Assembly (NCBI RefSeq): GCF_017357425.1
Contig: NZ_CP014571.1
Location: forward strand, 558,001-622,000
DNA from: Arthrobacter sp. D5-1
GTDB lineage: Bacteria; Actinomycetota; Actinomycetes; Actinomycetales; Micrococcaceae
DNA: 64,000 nucleotides
Reading direction: 5' to 3'
Translations under genes and position numbers: made by a program
Part shown: piece by piece, positions 8,563 to 17,550 of the stretch
How the letters are laid out: every line of letters begins with the position of its first letter
Position numbering within the stretch: the stretch's first letter is position 1
The notes under the pieces: generated by a model
Seen by the model: the letters and a program-made list of their open reading frames with translations, nothing else
Database searches by the model: none
What the model was told of the DNA's origin: nothing

Positions 8563-9909
8563 ATGAAGAAAACCAAGTACCTGCTACCGGTCGCAGCCGC
8601 CGGTGTTCTGGCACTTACCCTTTCCGCCTGTAGCGGAGATGGAGGCGGCGGGGGATCAACCGCAGGCTCGGATGATTGCTCCGCTTACGAAAGCTACGGA
8701 AAGCACGACGGCAAGACGGTCTCCGTCTATTCGACGATCGTAGACATTGAGGCAACCAACCTCGAGGAATCCTGGAAGCAGTTCGAAGACTGCACCGGCA
8801 TCACCATCAAGTACGAGGGCAGCAAGGAATTCGAAACGCAGATCGGCGTTCGTGCCCAGTCCGGTACCGCCCCCGATGTCGGGATCTTCCCGCAGCCCGG
8901 CCTCCTTGCCACCCAGGCCCGGGCCGGCTACCTGAAGCCCGCTCCGCAGACCGTTTCCGACCTCGTGGACAAGAACTGGTCCCCGGACTGGAAGAAGTAC
9001 GGCACCGTTGACGGCAAGTTCTACGCCGCTCCGATGCTGGCCAACGTCAAGGGTTTTGTTTGGTATGCGCCCAAGACCTTCAAGGACAAGGGCTGGGAAG
9101 TCCCCAAGACCTGGGACGAAATGATCGAACTGTCCAAGAAGATCGCCGCGGATGACAAGAACATGAAACCGTGGTGCGCTGGTTTCGAATCCGGTGAGGC
9201 TACGGGTTGGCCCGGCACGGACTGGATCGAGGACGTGGTTCTGCGCGAACACGGCCCCGAGGTCTACGACCAGTGGATTACCCATCAGATTCCGTTCAAC
9301 GACCCCAAGATCGTCGATTCCTTCAACAAGGCCGGCGACATCCTGCTCAACCAGGACATGGTTAACGGCGGCTTCGGTGACGTCCGTTCGATCCTGAGCA
9401 CCGGTTTTGCCCAGGCCGGCCAGCCGGTCCTTGACGGCACCTGCGCCATGCACCACCAGGCCAACTTCCAGGCCGCCAACTGGCCTGCAGGAACCAATGT
9501 TGCTGAAGATGGCGATGTCTGGGCCTTCATCACTCCGCCGATCGACGAAAGCAAGGGCAAAGCAGTCACCGGTGGCGGCGAAATGGTGGGCGCCTACAAG
9601 GACACCCCTGAGGTCCAGTCCTTCCTGGCATACCTGGCCAGTGCCGACTTCGCCAACAACCGTGTCAAGCTCGGCGGCGTGGTCAGTGCCAACAAGGGCC
9701 TGGATCCCGCCAACGCCCAGTCCGACCTCGACAAGCTGACTGTCCAGATCCTCCAGGACCCGGACACCGTCTTCCGTTTCGACGGCTCGGACCTGATGCC
9801 GAGTGCCGTAGGTTCCAACTCCTTCTGGAAGGGCATTGTGCAGTGGATCAACGGCACGTCCTCCCAGGAGGTTGCCAACAGCATCGAATCCAGCTGGCCT
9901 AAGAGCTAA
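8563..9909 (+). CDS. Alpha-glucoside-type ABC transporter substrate-binding lipoprotein
   Basis: 448 residues from ATG 8563, with GAGGAG upstream. A lipoprotein signal ends in LTLSAC with the lipidated Cys near residue 23, followed by a Gly/Ser linker. The rest is a COG1653 solute-binding fold (VSVYSTIVDIEATNLEESW, GTAPDVGIFPQPGLLATQAR, FAQAGQPVLDGTCAMHHQANF) and resembles the AglE group that binds alpha-glucosides such as maltose, sucrose or trehalose. It heads an operon with two permeases. A strong hairpin between it and the first permease probably lets more binding protein than permease be made. Confidence 0.88.
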   Translation: MKKTKYLLPVAAAGVLALTLSACSGDGGGGGSTAGSDDCSAYESYGKHDGKTVSVYSTIVDIEATNLEESWKQFEDCTGITIKYEGSKEFETQIGVRAQSGTAPDVGIFPQPGLLATQARAGYLKPAPQTVSDLVDKNWSPDWKKYGTVDGKFYAAPMLANVKGFVWYAPKTFKDKGWEVPKTWDEMIELSKKIAADDKNMKPWCAGFESGEATGWPGTDWIEDVVLREHGPEVYDQWITHQIPFNDPKIVDSFNKAGDILLNQDMVNGGFGDVRSILSTGFAQAGQPVLDGTCAMHHQANFQAANWPAGTNVAEDGDVWAFITPPIDESKGKAVTGGGEMVGAYKDTPEVQSFLAYLASADFANNRVKLGGVVSANKGLDPANAQSDLDKLTVQILQDPDTVFRFDGSDLMPSAVGSNSFWKGIVQWINGTSSQEVANSIESSWPKS

Positions 9910-9920
9910 CTCCCAAAGTG

Positions 9921-9965
9921 CTGCCTCCCCTGGCTGGTTTGCCCAGCCGGGGAGGCAGTGCTTTT
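9921..9965 (+). terminator. Intra-operon hairpin (partial terminator)
   Basis: CTGCCTCCCC (9921-9930) plus GGCTGG (9932-9937) pair with CCAGCC (9943-9948) and GGGGAGGCAG (9949-9958), a 16-bp GC-rich stem with one bulged T, followed by CTTTT. It lies between the binding-protein stop and the first permease. Such elements commonly reduce expression of downstream transporter genes relative to the binding protein. Confidence 0.75.
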
Positions 9966-10005
9966 CCCGGTACTTAGTGATTCACTCACGCCCCGGAGGT
10001 TGGGT

Positions 10006-10971
10006 ATGGAATTTATTGGAGAAAAACTCCTACAAGTAGTGATAGCCCTGGCGATATTCGCAGCGGTCATCGGCCTCATCATGTTGCTGGTGGACAGGGC
10101 TCCTAAATCAGTCAAAGACAAGGTCACGGTGGCAGGCTTCCTTGCTCCTGCCGCCATCCTTATGCTCGTGGGCCTGGTCTATCCGGCCATCCGCACGTCA
10201 ATGCTCGCTTTTACGGACGCCGGCGGAAATGCCAACGGATTCGACAACTTTGTGTGGATGTTCACGCAGCCCGAGGCTCTGACCACGCTCCGGAACACGG
10301 TCATCTGGACAGTCCTGGTTCCGCTGCTGTCGACGAGCTTTGGCCTTGCCTACGCTGTGTTCATTGACAAGGCCCGCGGCGAGCGGGTGCTGAAGTCGCT
10401 GGTCTTCATGCCGATGGCAATTTCCTTCGTGGGTGCCGGCATCATTTGGAAGCTCGTGTACGACTACCGTGGTCCCAACATCGAGCAGACCGGTGTCATT
10501 AACTTCTTCAGGGTTGCCTTGGGGATGGATCCCAAGCAGTTCCTGCTGGATGCCCCGGAAAACACCATCTTCCTCATCATCGTGATGGTCTGGATCCAGA
10601 CCGGTTTTGCCATGGTGATCTTGTCCGCGGCCATCAAGGGTGTTCCGGTGGAACTCATCGAGGCAGCCCGCTTGGATGGTGCCAACGCATGGCAGCAGTT
10701 CCGCAACGTCACCATTCCCGGCATCCGTGGAGCCCTGGTGGTGGTGCTGACCACCATTACCATCGCCACTCTGAAGGTCTTCGACATTGTCCGGACCATG
10801 ACCGCCGGAAACTACGACACGTCCGTGGTCGCCAACGAAATGTACACGCAGGCCTTCCGCGCCGGTGAGCCGGGACGTGGTGCCGCTTTGGCCCTGATCC
10901 TGTTCCTCATGGTGCTGCCCATCGTCGTGTACAACGCTCGAGTCCTTCGCAAGCAAAGGGAGATCCATTGA
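10006..10971 (+). CDS. ABC sugar permease, AglF/MalF type
   Basis: 321 residues from ATG 10006 with GGAGG 10 bp upstream. It has about seven membrane helices, starting with a long N-terminal helix (VVIALAIFAAVIGLIMLLV) before the usual six. The cytoplasmic EAA loop, which contacts the ATPase, is clear: EAARLDGANAWQQFRNVTIPGI cut here to its core EAARLDGANAWQQF. The AglF-like N-terminus and paired AglE-like binding protein favour alpha-glucoside import. It overlaps the second permease by 4 bp. No ATPase gene is in the operon, so a shared MsiK-type ATPase elsewhere is likely. Confidence 0.88.
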   Translation: MEFIGEKLLQVVIALAIFAAVIGLIMLLVDRAPKSVKDKVTVAGFLAPAAILMLVGLVYPAIRTSMLAFTDAGGNANGFDNFVWMFTQPEALTTLRNTVIWTVLVPLLSTSFGLAYAVFIDKARGERVLKSLVFMPMAISFVGAGIIWKLVYDYRGPNIEQTGVINFFRVALGMDPKQFLLDAPENTIFLIIVMVWIQTGFAMVILSAAIKGVPVELIEAARLDGANAWQQFRNVTIPGIRGALVVVLTTITIATLKVFDIVRTMTAGNYDTSVVANEMYTQAFRAGEPGRGAALALILFLMVLPIVVYNARVLRKQREIH

Positions 10972-11930
10972 CAGCCACGCCAGCCCCGAAAGAGGCCTCG
11001 AAGGCCACCCGGCAGCGTCCTGGATCCGACCCCACAGAGGACGCCCAGCCGATCATGCGGCGCGTCAAGACCAAGCTCACCTCCAAGTGGGCAACGGCGG
11101 CAGCGGTCATTATCGCCGTCGTATGGTCTGTGCCGACGTTCGGCCTCTTTGTCACCTCGTTCCGTCCTGCCGCCAAGCAGGTCGGTCCCCGGTCCGACGG
11201 CTGGTGGAATGCCTTCGTCGACTGGCAGTTCACGTTCAAGAACTACGCCGACGTCCTGACCCCGGCGGGTTCGCAGTCAGCCAACCTTTCCCAGTACTTC
11301 GTCAACTCCATAGCGATCGTCATCCCGGTCACCATCTTCGTGCTGGTGCTGGCATCCATGGCCGCCTATGTGTTCGCTTGGGGAAAGTTCAAGGGCCGCG
11401 ATGCGTTGTTCATCTTCGTCTTCGCCCTGCAGATCATTCCGCTCCAGATGGCGCTGATTCCGCTCCTGCAGTTCTTCACGCAGACCTTGCAACTCCCGGC
11501 TGGTTCATACGCGCAGCTGTGGATCGCCCACACCATGTTCGGCCTTCCGCTGGGCATCTTCCTGCTCCACAACTTCATCTCCGAAATTCCCGGTGAAGTC
11601 ATCGAGGCAGCAAGGGTGGACGGTGCCGGACACAGCACCATCTTCTGGCGGATTATCCTGCCGCTCTCCGTTCCGGCGCTTGCCTCGCTGGCGATCTTCC
11701 AATTCCTGTGGGTCTGGAATGACCTCCTGGTGGCGTTGGTGTTCTCCGGTGGCACGGCGGACGTTGCTCCGATTACGCAGCGCTTGGCGGAGCTCTCGGG
11801 TACCCGCGGAGCCAGGGACTACCTGAACCCGGCGGCCGCCTTTGTCTCCATCATTGTCCCGCTGCTGGTCTTCTTCGGCTTGCAGCGCTACTTTGTGCGC
11901 GGCCTGCTGTCCGGCGGCCTTAAGGGCTAG
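10968..11930 (+). CDS. ABC sugar permease, AglG/MalG type
   Basis: 320 residues from TTG 10968, which overlaps the previous stop (TTGA). A hydrophilic N-terminus of about 40 residues precedes six membrane helices. The EAA loop reads EVIEAARVDGAGHSTIFW, and RYFVRGLLSGGLKG at the C-terminus is the standard MalG-type ending. It forms the second half of the membrane channel with the preceding permease. A strong terminator follows its stop at once. Confidence 0.88.
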   Translation: MTATPAPKEASKATRQRPGSDPTEDAQPIMRRVKTKLTSKWATAAAVIIAVVWSVPTFGLFVTSFRPAAKQVGPRSDGWWNAFVDWQFTFKNYADVLTPAGSQSANLSQYFVNSIAIVIPVTIFVLVLASMAAYVFAWGKFKGRDALFIFVFALQIIPLQMALIPLLQFFTQTLQLPAGSYAQLWIAHTMFGLPLGIFLLHNFISEIPGEVIEAARVDGAGHSTIFWRIILPLSVPALASLAIFQFLWVWNDLLVALVFSGGTADVAPITQRLAELSGTRGARDYLNPAAAFVSIIVPLLVFFGLQRYFVRGLLSGGLKG

Positions 11931-11933
11931 AAA

Positions 11934-11988
11934 TTTGAAGCTTCGGTTACGCAGCGCATTACGCGGCTGCGTAACCGAGGGCTTCAAA
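11934..11988 (+). terminator. Long hairpin terminator after the transporter operon
   Basis: TTTGAAGC (11934-11941) and CGGTTACGCAGC (11944-11955) pair with GCTGCGTAACCG (11966-11977) and GCTTCAAA (11981-11988), giving a two-part stem of 20 bp right after the stop. There is no long T run on the plus strand, so it may also act through mRNA stability or for both strands. Confidence 0.7.
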
Positions 11989-12044
11989 CCACAAACAGAC
12001 ACTTAAGGTATAGGCGGAGCAACGGCGGCCGGAGAGGGGAGCCT

Positions 12045-13097
12045 GTGTCAAAAACAACGGGTAGATCCCAACGCGGTGGCCATACCGGCGTCAGTATTGA
12101 GGACGTCGCTGCAGCTGCCGGAGTCTCGACGGCCACCGTCTCACGGGCCGTGCGGGGGTTACCTCGGGTTTCTCCGGCCACTCGCGAAAGAATCCTCGAA
12201 GTAGCCAGTTCACTCGGGTATGTGGCGTCGTCGTCAGCGTCAGGCCTGGCCACCGGCCGTACGCGCACCATCGGTGTGCTGGCCCCTTTCGTGAGCCGTT
12301 GGTTCTTCTCAAAGGCCATCGAGGGTGCGGACCGTGAGCTGCATTCCCGCAAGTACAATCTCTCGCTGTTCAACCTGGGGGGCCACGGGAGCAACCGTGA
12401 GCGGCTCTTCAGTTCCACCATGGTCTACAAACAAATCGACGCCCTGTTGGTGCTGTGCATGTCCTTGACCGCGGAAGAGCTGGAACACCTCCACAAGATC
12501 GATATCCCGCTGGTTGTGGTGGGCGGGCACGTTGAGGATTGTGCGTACATCGGCATCAACGATTACGACGCCGCGTCCACCGCAGTGCGGCACCTCCTGG
12601 ACCTGGGCCACAAGGACATCGCCCTGCTCCACGGCGACGACGAAACGGACCTGAACTTCGACGTACCCCGCGTGCGTATCCGCGCCTTCCAGGAAGTCAT
12701 GACCGACGCCGGACTGGAGGTCCGGCCCGAATGGGACCAATGGGGCGATTTCACCGTTGCCAGCGGCCAGCAGGCCTTCAACCGGCTATGGAACCAGCCC
12801 GGACGCAAACCGACAGCTATTTTCTGTTCGTCGGACGAGATGGCGATGGGCGTCATTTTTGAGGCCGGCCGCCACGGCGTCAGGGTGCCTCAAGACCTCT
12901 CAGTGATCGGCATTGATGATCACGATTTCTCGGCCTCCATTGGCCTGACTACAGTGGGCCAGCGCCCCGACAACCAGGCCGAACTCGCCACGAAAATGCT
13001 GCTGGACGAGTTGGACGGCAACCCGGAAGCCGTGCATTCGGAAGTGGCTCCCCACGAGCTGATCGTGCGCGAGACAACCGCCCCACCCGGCGCATAA
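12045..13097 (+). CDS. LacI-family transcriptional regulator
   Basis: 350 residues from GTG 12045 behind GAGGGGAG. An N-terminal LacI helix-turn-helix (SIEDVAAAAGVSTATVSRAVRG, hinge helix near ASGLATGRTRTIGVL) is followed by a periplasmic-binding-protein-like effector domain (IGINDYDAAS, SDEMAMGV, LSVIGIDDHDFS). It lies directly downstream of the sugar transporter and most likely represses that operon through the operator at 8465-8478, released by the imported sugar. This pairing is inferred from position and operator type. Confidence 0.88.
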   Translation: MSKTTGRSQRGGHTGVSIEDVAAAAGVSTATVSRAVRGLPRVSPATRERILEVASSLGYVASSSASGLATGRTRTIGVLAPFVSRWFFSKAIEGADRELHSRKYNLSLFNLGGHGSNRERLFSSTMVYKQIDALLVLCMSLTAEELEHLHKIDIPLVVVGGHVEDCAYIGINDYDAASTAVRHLLDLGHKDIALLHGDDETDLNFDVPRVRIRAFQEVMTDAGLEVRPEWDQWGDFTVASGQQAFNRLWNQPGRKPTAIFCSSDEMAMGVIFEAGRHGVRVPQDLSVIGIDDHDFSASIGLTTVGQRPDNQAELATKMLLDELDGNPEAVHSEVAPHELIVRETTAPPGA

Positions 13098-13106
13098 AGC
13101 CGCCGG

Positions 13107-14063
13107 CTAGGAGGCCCGCGCCAGCTGCCGGATGGGGATCCAGCGCGAGGCGAGCCTCCGGTATGCAGCGGCCGCACCGGTCATGTCGCCCTCGGCGAGG
13201 CATTCGATGCCCAACCGCACGTCCATGGGGGACTCGTCCGGATACACCTTGTCTGCCACTGCGCCGTAGTCCAGCTCCACCATGGACTGGATATGAAAGA
13301 GTTCCAGCCATTCGGTGAGCTGCGTCAGGTCATCCAACATGTCCAGGTCCGGCGCAGCCAAAGCCAAGTGGGCCACGGCGAAGCGTGCACGGTCCAGGGC
13401 CTCCGTGAGGGGAGTCCACACCCGGACGGTGAGAATGCGCCCTTCAGCCTCCACTACGTCCTTGCGGTCCGACTCGGCGAAGAGCGAGAACCAGCTGAAC
13501 GGGATACCCCACGTTGAGGCCCGGGTATGGACGCGCTTTGCATCTTCCCCGGCATTGATTCGATCGATTCTGACCTGGTGCTTGTCACGTTGCGAGACGG
13601 GAATGAGGAGGTCGGCCAAGGGACTGTGCACACCGTCCATGAGCGCGTTGGCTGCCAAGCCAGCCCGAATCACCAGTTGGCTGGGGCAGTAAAGCAACCG
13701 TCCGGCGTCGTGCCCTTCCTGGGCCGATGCCGCACTGTGGTGGGACGCGGCAGCTCCGTCCGCCGCGGCTGCTTGGTCTGTTCCAGCTTCGTCCGGCGTT
13801 GCCGCGTGACGTCCGGTGGGAACCCGCGTCATGCGCACCAGGTCGGTGCTGCCGGTGGGGAACGGGTCGCCGCCGGAACGTGTGATGCGGCCCAGCGAGG
13901 CTTGCAGCTCCGCATTTTCGACGGCGGCCCGGGAACCACTCTTGCTGCCCTTCGCCACGAGCTGGCGCTGCTGTTCGGGCGGGAACGCTTCGAGGGGCTC
14001 GTAAATGCGCAGCGATGAAGAGAAGGGCAGCCCTGCCTGGCCCCGATACAGGTTTCCAGTCAT
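13107..14063 (-). CDS. Conserved actinobacterial hypothetical protein
   Basis: 318 residues, start ATG 14063. I do not recognise a named function. The N-terminus (LYRGQAGLPFSSSLRIYEPLEAFP) and the central LLYCPSQLVIRAGLAANALMDG and STWGIPFSWFSLFAESDRK segments look conserved and globular. Residues about 95-115 are an Ala/Ser/His-rich disordered loop. There is no signal peptide or membrane helix, so it is cytoplasmic. It lies 31 bp downstream of the exonuclease III gene on the same strand and is probably co-transcribed with it. Confidence 0.72.
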   Translation of the reverse strand: MTGNLYRGQAGLPFSSSLRIYEPLEAFPPEQQRQLVAKGSKSGSRAAVENAELQASLGRITRSGGDPFPTGSTDLVRMTRVPTGRHAATPDEAGTDQAAAADGAAASHHSAASAQEGHDAGRLLYCPSQLVIRAGLAANALMDGVHSPLADLLIPVSQRDKHQVRIDRINAGEDAKRVHTRASTWGIPFSWFSLFAESDRKDVVEAEGRILTVRVWTPLTEALDRARFAVAHLALAAPDLDMLDDLTQLTEWLELFHIQSMVELDYGAVADKVYPDESPMDVRLGIECLAEGDMTGAAAAYRRLASRWIPIRQLARAS

Positions 14064-14094
14064 ATCAGCTGCCCCTTTCGTTAGTGATGTGTAC

Positions 14095-14907
14095 TCAGTT
14101 TGCGAGCTCCACGATCACGGGAGCGTGGTCCGAAGCGCCCTTGCCCTTGCGTTCCTCGCGGTCAATGGAGGCGCCGGTGACCCGCGAAGCCAGTGCCGGG
14201 GATGCGAGGCAGAAGTCGATCCGCATGCCTTCCTTCTTGGGGAAGCGCAGCTGCGTGTAGTCCCAGTAGGTGTACACGCCGGGGCCCGGAGTGTAGGGAC
14301 GGACGACGTCGGTAAATCCTGCGGCTTCGAACGCGTGGAAGGCGGCGCGCTCTGGTTCGGAGACGTGGGTGTAGTTGTTGGTGCGGAACAGTTCGATGTC
14401 CCACACGTCGTCGTCGAACGGGGCAATGTTCCAGTCACCCATGAGGGCGATCTGCGCAGTGGGATCGGACTTGACCCATTCAGCGGCATGGCCCTGAAGG
14501 ACATCCAGCCATTTGATCTTGTACGGCATGTGTTCGTCGTCCAGGGAACGGCCGTTGGGGACGTAGAGGCTCCAGATGCGGATGCCGCCGCAGGTAGCGG
14601 CGATGGCGCGGGCTTCCTGCGCGGGATCTTTGCCGGCCTTGCCGAACGCAGGCTGGTCCAGGAACGTGCGTTCAACATCTTCCAGCCCCACGCGGGAGGC
14701 GATGGCAACACCGTTCCACTGGTTCACACCGAAGTGGGCAACCTCGTAGCCCATACGCTCGAAGAGCTCCCACGGGAAGTTTTCGTCCTTGCACTTGGTC
14801 TCCTGAATGGCCAGGACATCGCAGTCGCTTCGCTCAAGCCAGGCTTCAACGCGGTCTGCACGGGCGCGGAGGGAGTTCACATTCCAGGTAGCTATCTTCA
14901 CAGCCAC
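14095..14907 (-). CDS. xthA: Exodeoxyribonuclease III
   Basis: 270 residues, usual length for the XthA/ExoA branch of the EEP superfamily. Motifs in order: KIATWNVNSLRAR (Asn), AIQETKCKD (metal-binding Glu), SLYVPNGR (Tyr), GDWNIAPFDDDVWD (Asp/Asn), MRIDFCLAS and the closing GASDHAPV with the catalytic Asp-His pair. All key residues are present. It removes 3' blocks and cuts at abasic sites in base-excision repair. The adjoining downstream gene is of unknown function. Confidence 0.95.
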   Translation of the reverse strand: MAVKIATWNVNSLRARADRVEAWLERSDCDVLAIQETKCKDENFPWELFERMGYEVAHFGVNQWNGVAIASRVGLEDVERTFLDQPAFGKAGKDPAQEARAIAATCGGIRIWSLYVPNGRSLDDEHMPYKIKWLDVLQGHAAEWVKSDPTAQIALMGDWNIAPFDDDVWDIELFRTNNYTHVSEPERAAFHAFEAAGFTDVVRPYTPGPGVYTYWDYTQLRFPKKEGMRIDFCLASPALASRVTGASIDREERKGKGASDHAPVIVELAN

Positions 14908-14961
14908 TAACTTACCGAACTTGGCGCTGAGCGCATCCCCTGACGGCTTTTTACCGCGACC

Positions 14962-15528
14962 TTAGTGGCCATACAGCGGCTCCGTGTTGGCCAGTTTGCG
15001 CAGCCCGATGCCGGAGGCGATGAGCAGCAGGCCCATCACCATCGCGAACCCTGCCAACATCCACACCAGGCTCAGGAAGCCCAAGCCCGGATTCACCAGC
15101 ACAAAGATGCCGAAAACGGTGGTGATGAGGCCGGTCAGGAACCAGATTCCCCAGTTGCGGACGAAATTCCTGGCGGCCAGGGACAGGACGATTTGCGAGA
15201 GACCCAACACCAGGGCCCACAGCCCGATGAGGACGCCCACTGCGGCGGCCGTAATTCCCGGCCAGGCAATGGCCAGGATGCCGGCAGCAATGGAGATCAG
15301 GCCGCCCACTATGGTCCAGCGGGACCGGCCTGCGGGGTCGTAGAAGTAATGCGCCACGCTGGTGATGCCGTCAATGATCGCGAAGACCCCGAACATGACA
15401 ATCACCACGAACGCCGTAGCGCTGGGCAAAGCAATAATCAACAGGCCAAAAACAATGGCGAGGACTCCCCGGACGATCAAAGCCGTTCCCGGGGTTTTGA
15501 ACATTTTGCGATCCGCTGCGTCCGACAT
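14962..15528 (-). CDS. HdeD-family (DUF308) membrane protein
   Basis: 188 residues with six predicted membrane helices in three pairs, separated by short loops carrying the family's repeated pattern (GLLIIALPSATAFVVIVMFGVFAIIDG and later repeats). HdeD in E. coli belongs to the acid-fitness island, but most actinobacterial homologues have no tested role. A basic N-terminus (DRKMFKTPG) lies in the cytoplasm. It stands alone between exonuclease III and the two-component genes on the same strand. Confidence 0.85.
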   Translation of the reverse strand: MSDAADRKMFKTPGTALIVRGVLAIVFGLLIIALPSATAFVVIVMFGVFAIIDGITSVAHYFYDPAGRSRWTIVGGLISIAAGILAIAWPGITAAAVGVLIGLWALVLGLSQIVLSLAARNFVRNWGIWFLTGLITTVFGIFVLVNPGLGFLSLVWMLAGFAMVMGLLLIASGIGLRKLANTEPLYGH

Positions 15529-15554
15529 AGGGCCAGAGTAGCCAACCGCGTCTC

Positions 15555-16181
15555 CTACCGCATCCCCTCGCGGCGGATAGCTGTGGCGATGGCCGCTGCC
15601 CGCGTCTCGACGCCCAGTTTGGCGTAGATGTGGGCGAGGTGGGTCTTGACTGTTGCCTCCGAGATGAAGAGACGTTTTCCAAGGTCACGGTTGCTGAGGC
15701 CTTCGGTCAGCAGGCTGAGCAGTTCGGCCTCGCGCGGGGTGAGGATTTCGTCCGGGTTCCGCAGTTGTTGGAACAGCCGGGAGGCCACCGGAGCGCTCAT
15801 CACACTCTTTCCCTGCACAGCTCCTCGAACCGCCGCGAAGATCTCCTCCGGGGCAGCATCCTTGAGCAGATAACCCATGGCGCCGGCGTCTACGGCACGG
15901 ACGATGTCTGCGTCCGAGTCGTAGGTGGTGAACACAATGATCGCCTGCTTGGGGGTTCGCTGGCGGAGCTGTTTGATGGCTTCGATGCCGTCCATCCCGG
16001 CACCCATGGCCAGGTCCATGAGGACGACGTCCGGGGCATGCTGCTGCGCCGCTTCCAGCGCTTCCTCACCGGAGGCGGCTTCCCCGACGACGGCGATATC
16101 GGCTTGGGTGCCCAACAGCGCCGTGAGTCCGCTCCGGACTACGGTGTGGTCGTCCACGAGAAGCACGGAAATGCGGGTCAC
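15555..16181 (-). CDS. NarL/LuxR-family response regulator
   Basis: 208 residues. The receiver domain (about 1-120) shows the acidic pair DD near residue 10, phospho-acceptor Asp in VVLMDLAMG and Lys in GYLLKDA. A LuxR-type helix-turn-helix fills the C-terminus (LTPREAELLSLLTEGLSNRDLGKRL, EATVKTHLAHIYAKLGV). It overlaps the sensor kinase gene by 4 bp, so the two form a matched pair. Its arrangement next to a secreted heme-binding protein resembles SenR of Streptomyces. Confidence 0.93.
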   Translation of the reverse strand: MTRISVLLVDDHTVVRSGLTALLGTQADIAVVGEAASGEEALEAAQQHAPDVVLMDLAMGAGMDGIEAIKQLRQRTPKQAIIVFTTYDSDADIVRAVDAGAMGYLLKDAAPEEIFAAVRGAVQGKSVMSAPVASRLFQQLRNPDEILTPREAELLSLLTEGLSNRDLGKRLFISEATVKTHLAHIYAKLGVETRAAAIATAIRREGMR

Positions 16182-17371
16182 AGGGCCTCCTCCTTTGAGC
16201 CATTAGTGGGTTGTGCGGGCGGCCCGACCGGCAGCTGCGCCGCGATGATGGTGCCCTCGTCCGGCGTGCTCTCCACAGACAATTCTCCGCCCAACTGTTC
16301 CACGCGTTGCCGCATGGCCCGAAGCCCGTATCCTCCGGCTTCCGACGGCGGAGGTACCGTTCCGGGATCAAAGCCGCGGCCGTCGTCGTACACGTCCAAT
16401 GTGACCGCAGACGGAAGGTACCCAAGGGTCACGCTGGCGTGGTTCGCGCGGGCATGAAGTTTGATGTTGGCCACTGCGCTCTGGGTGACGCGCAGCAGGG
16501 CGTGCCGCACCTCGGAAGGGAGAGGCCGCGGATCTCCGGTGACTTGGACGCGGATGGTCTCCACATATTGCCGTGCTGCGTGCTCCAGGGCCTCGGGGAG
16601 GGGCCCGGATTCCAGGCCGGGCGCGGAGAGTTCGTGTACCAGGCTGCGGGTATCGGCGAGGTTGCGTCGCAACAGATCCGCAGCTTTGCGCACATCCTGG
16701 TTCGAAGCAGGAGCGGGCCAGGAGCGTTGGGCTGCTTCGAGGAGGAGAAGGCTGCTGGCCAGGCCCTGGGTGACGGTGTCGTGGATTTCCCGGGAAACAC
16801 GCTCGCGCTCGGCGGCGACTCCGGCTTGCCTCTCGCCGGCGGCAAGCCGTTCCTGGTCGCGCTCAATCTTGTCGTAAATCAACGTGAGCAGGGCGCCCGC
16901 GGCGAGCGGACCCAGCAGCATCGCGATGTCTGTCCAATCGCTCATCCGGAAGAGTCCGACGGCGGTGGCGGCCGCCGTCGCGCCCCCCGCCACATAGGCC
17001 GCCCACCCGCGGAAAGCGGTCCGGGTAAGGAAAAAGATAGCGAAGGAACACCACGCGAAGCTGGGGGCGGCGATGACGAGCGCCGCCCACGCCGCCACCA
17101 GGACGATCATCCACGGAATCCATAGCCGGCGAGGCTGGCCGGGTTGCCGCCGGCCACGTTCCCGTCGCCGGGCCAGCACTGCTGTGACCGTGTAAAGGAC
17201 ACAGACGGTTCCAGCCAACGCCACTGTCCAGAGGTTGTCGGCGGGGGAGTGCCGCATGACGTAGCGGACCGCTGAAGCGACCATCAGGACGGCGAAGCCC
17301 AGATGCACCACAGCATCGATCCGGCCATCGAAGCGAATGCTCGGCGCCGGCTGTGGAGGGGCAGTTGGCAT
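16178..17371 (-). CDS. Sensor histidine kinase (HisKA_3 type, SenS-like)
   Basis: 397 residues. About five membrane helices occupy residues 20-175, with short outside loops and no large sensor domain. The dimerisation region carries the phospho-His in RVSREIHDTVTQGLASSLLLL; the ATPase domain has the N box (QSAVANIKLHA), G1 (VYDDGRGFD) and G2 (GYGLRAMRQR). This five-helix NarX-type layout matches SenS, the Streptomyces kinase that senses heme and redox stress through the secreted HbpS. An HbpS-like gene is divergent at 17551, which supports that comparison. Confidence 0.92.
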   Translation of the reverse strand: MPTAPPQPAPSIRFDGRIDAVVHLGFAVLMVASAVRYVMRHSPADNLWTVALAGTVCVLYTVTAVLARRRERGRRQPGQPRRLWIPWMIVLVAAWAALVIAAPSFAWCSFAIFFLTRTAFRGWAAYVAGGATAAATAVGLFRMSDWTDIAMLLGPLAAGALLTLIYDKIERDQERLAAGERQAGVAAERERVSREIHDTVTQGLASSLLLLEAAQRSWPAPASNQDVRKAADLLRRNLADTRSLVHELSAPGLESGPLPEALEHAARQYVETIRVQVTGDPRPLPSEVRHALLRVTQSAVANIKLHARANHASVTLGYLPSAVTLDVYDDGRGFDPGTVPPPSEAGGYGLRAMRQRVEQLGGELSVESTPDEGTIIAAQLPVGPPAQPTNGSKEEAL

Positions 17372-17550
17372 CTTCCCATGCTAGATCCCGCGCGGGCATT
17401 GGTCTCTCCACCTTTTGGCTGATACCGATGACGGAAAGGCTGAGCCCGGGAACGGCGACCGGGCGATGTGGCGTTGAGGACGTCCGCGGAAGCATGGAGA
17501 TGTACCCGATACGAACCACTGCACCCGACGCTCACCACTAGGAGAACCCC
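17372..17550. promoter_or_regulatory. Divergent promoter region between sensor kinase and HbpS-like gene
   Basis: The 179-bp spacer must hold promoters for both directions. On the plus strand GGGAAC (17448-17453) and GTT (17473-17475) are 19 bp apart, loosely like a SigR/ECF promoter, which would suit redox control; this is weak. A clear AGGAG ribosome site precedes the GTG at 17551. Confidence 0.4.

Noticed and set aside
14005..14910. A 301-residue plus-strand frame opposite exonuclease III
   Set aside because: It covers xthA exactly on the other strand and has no family features.
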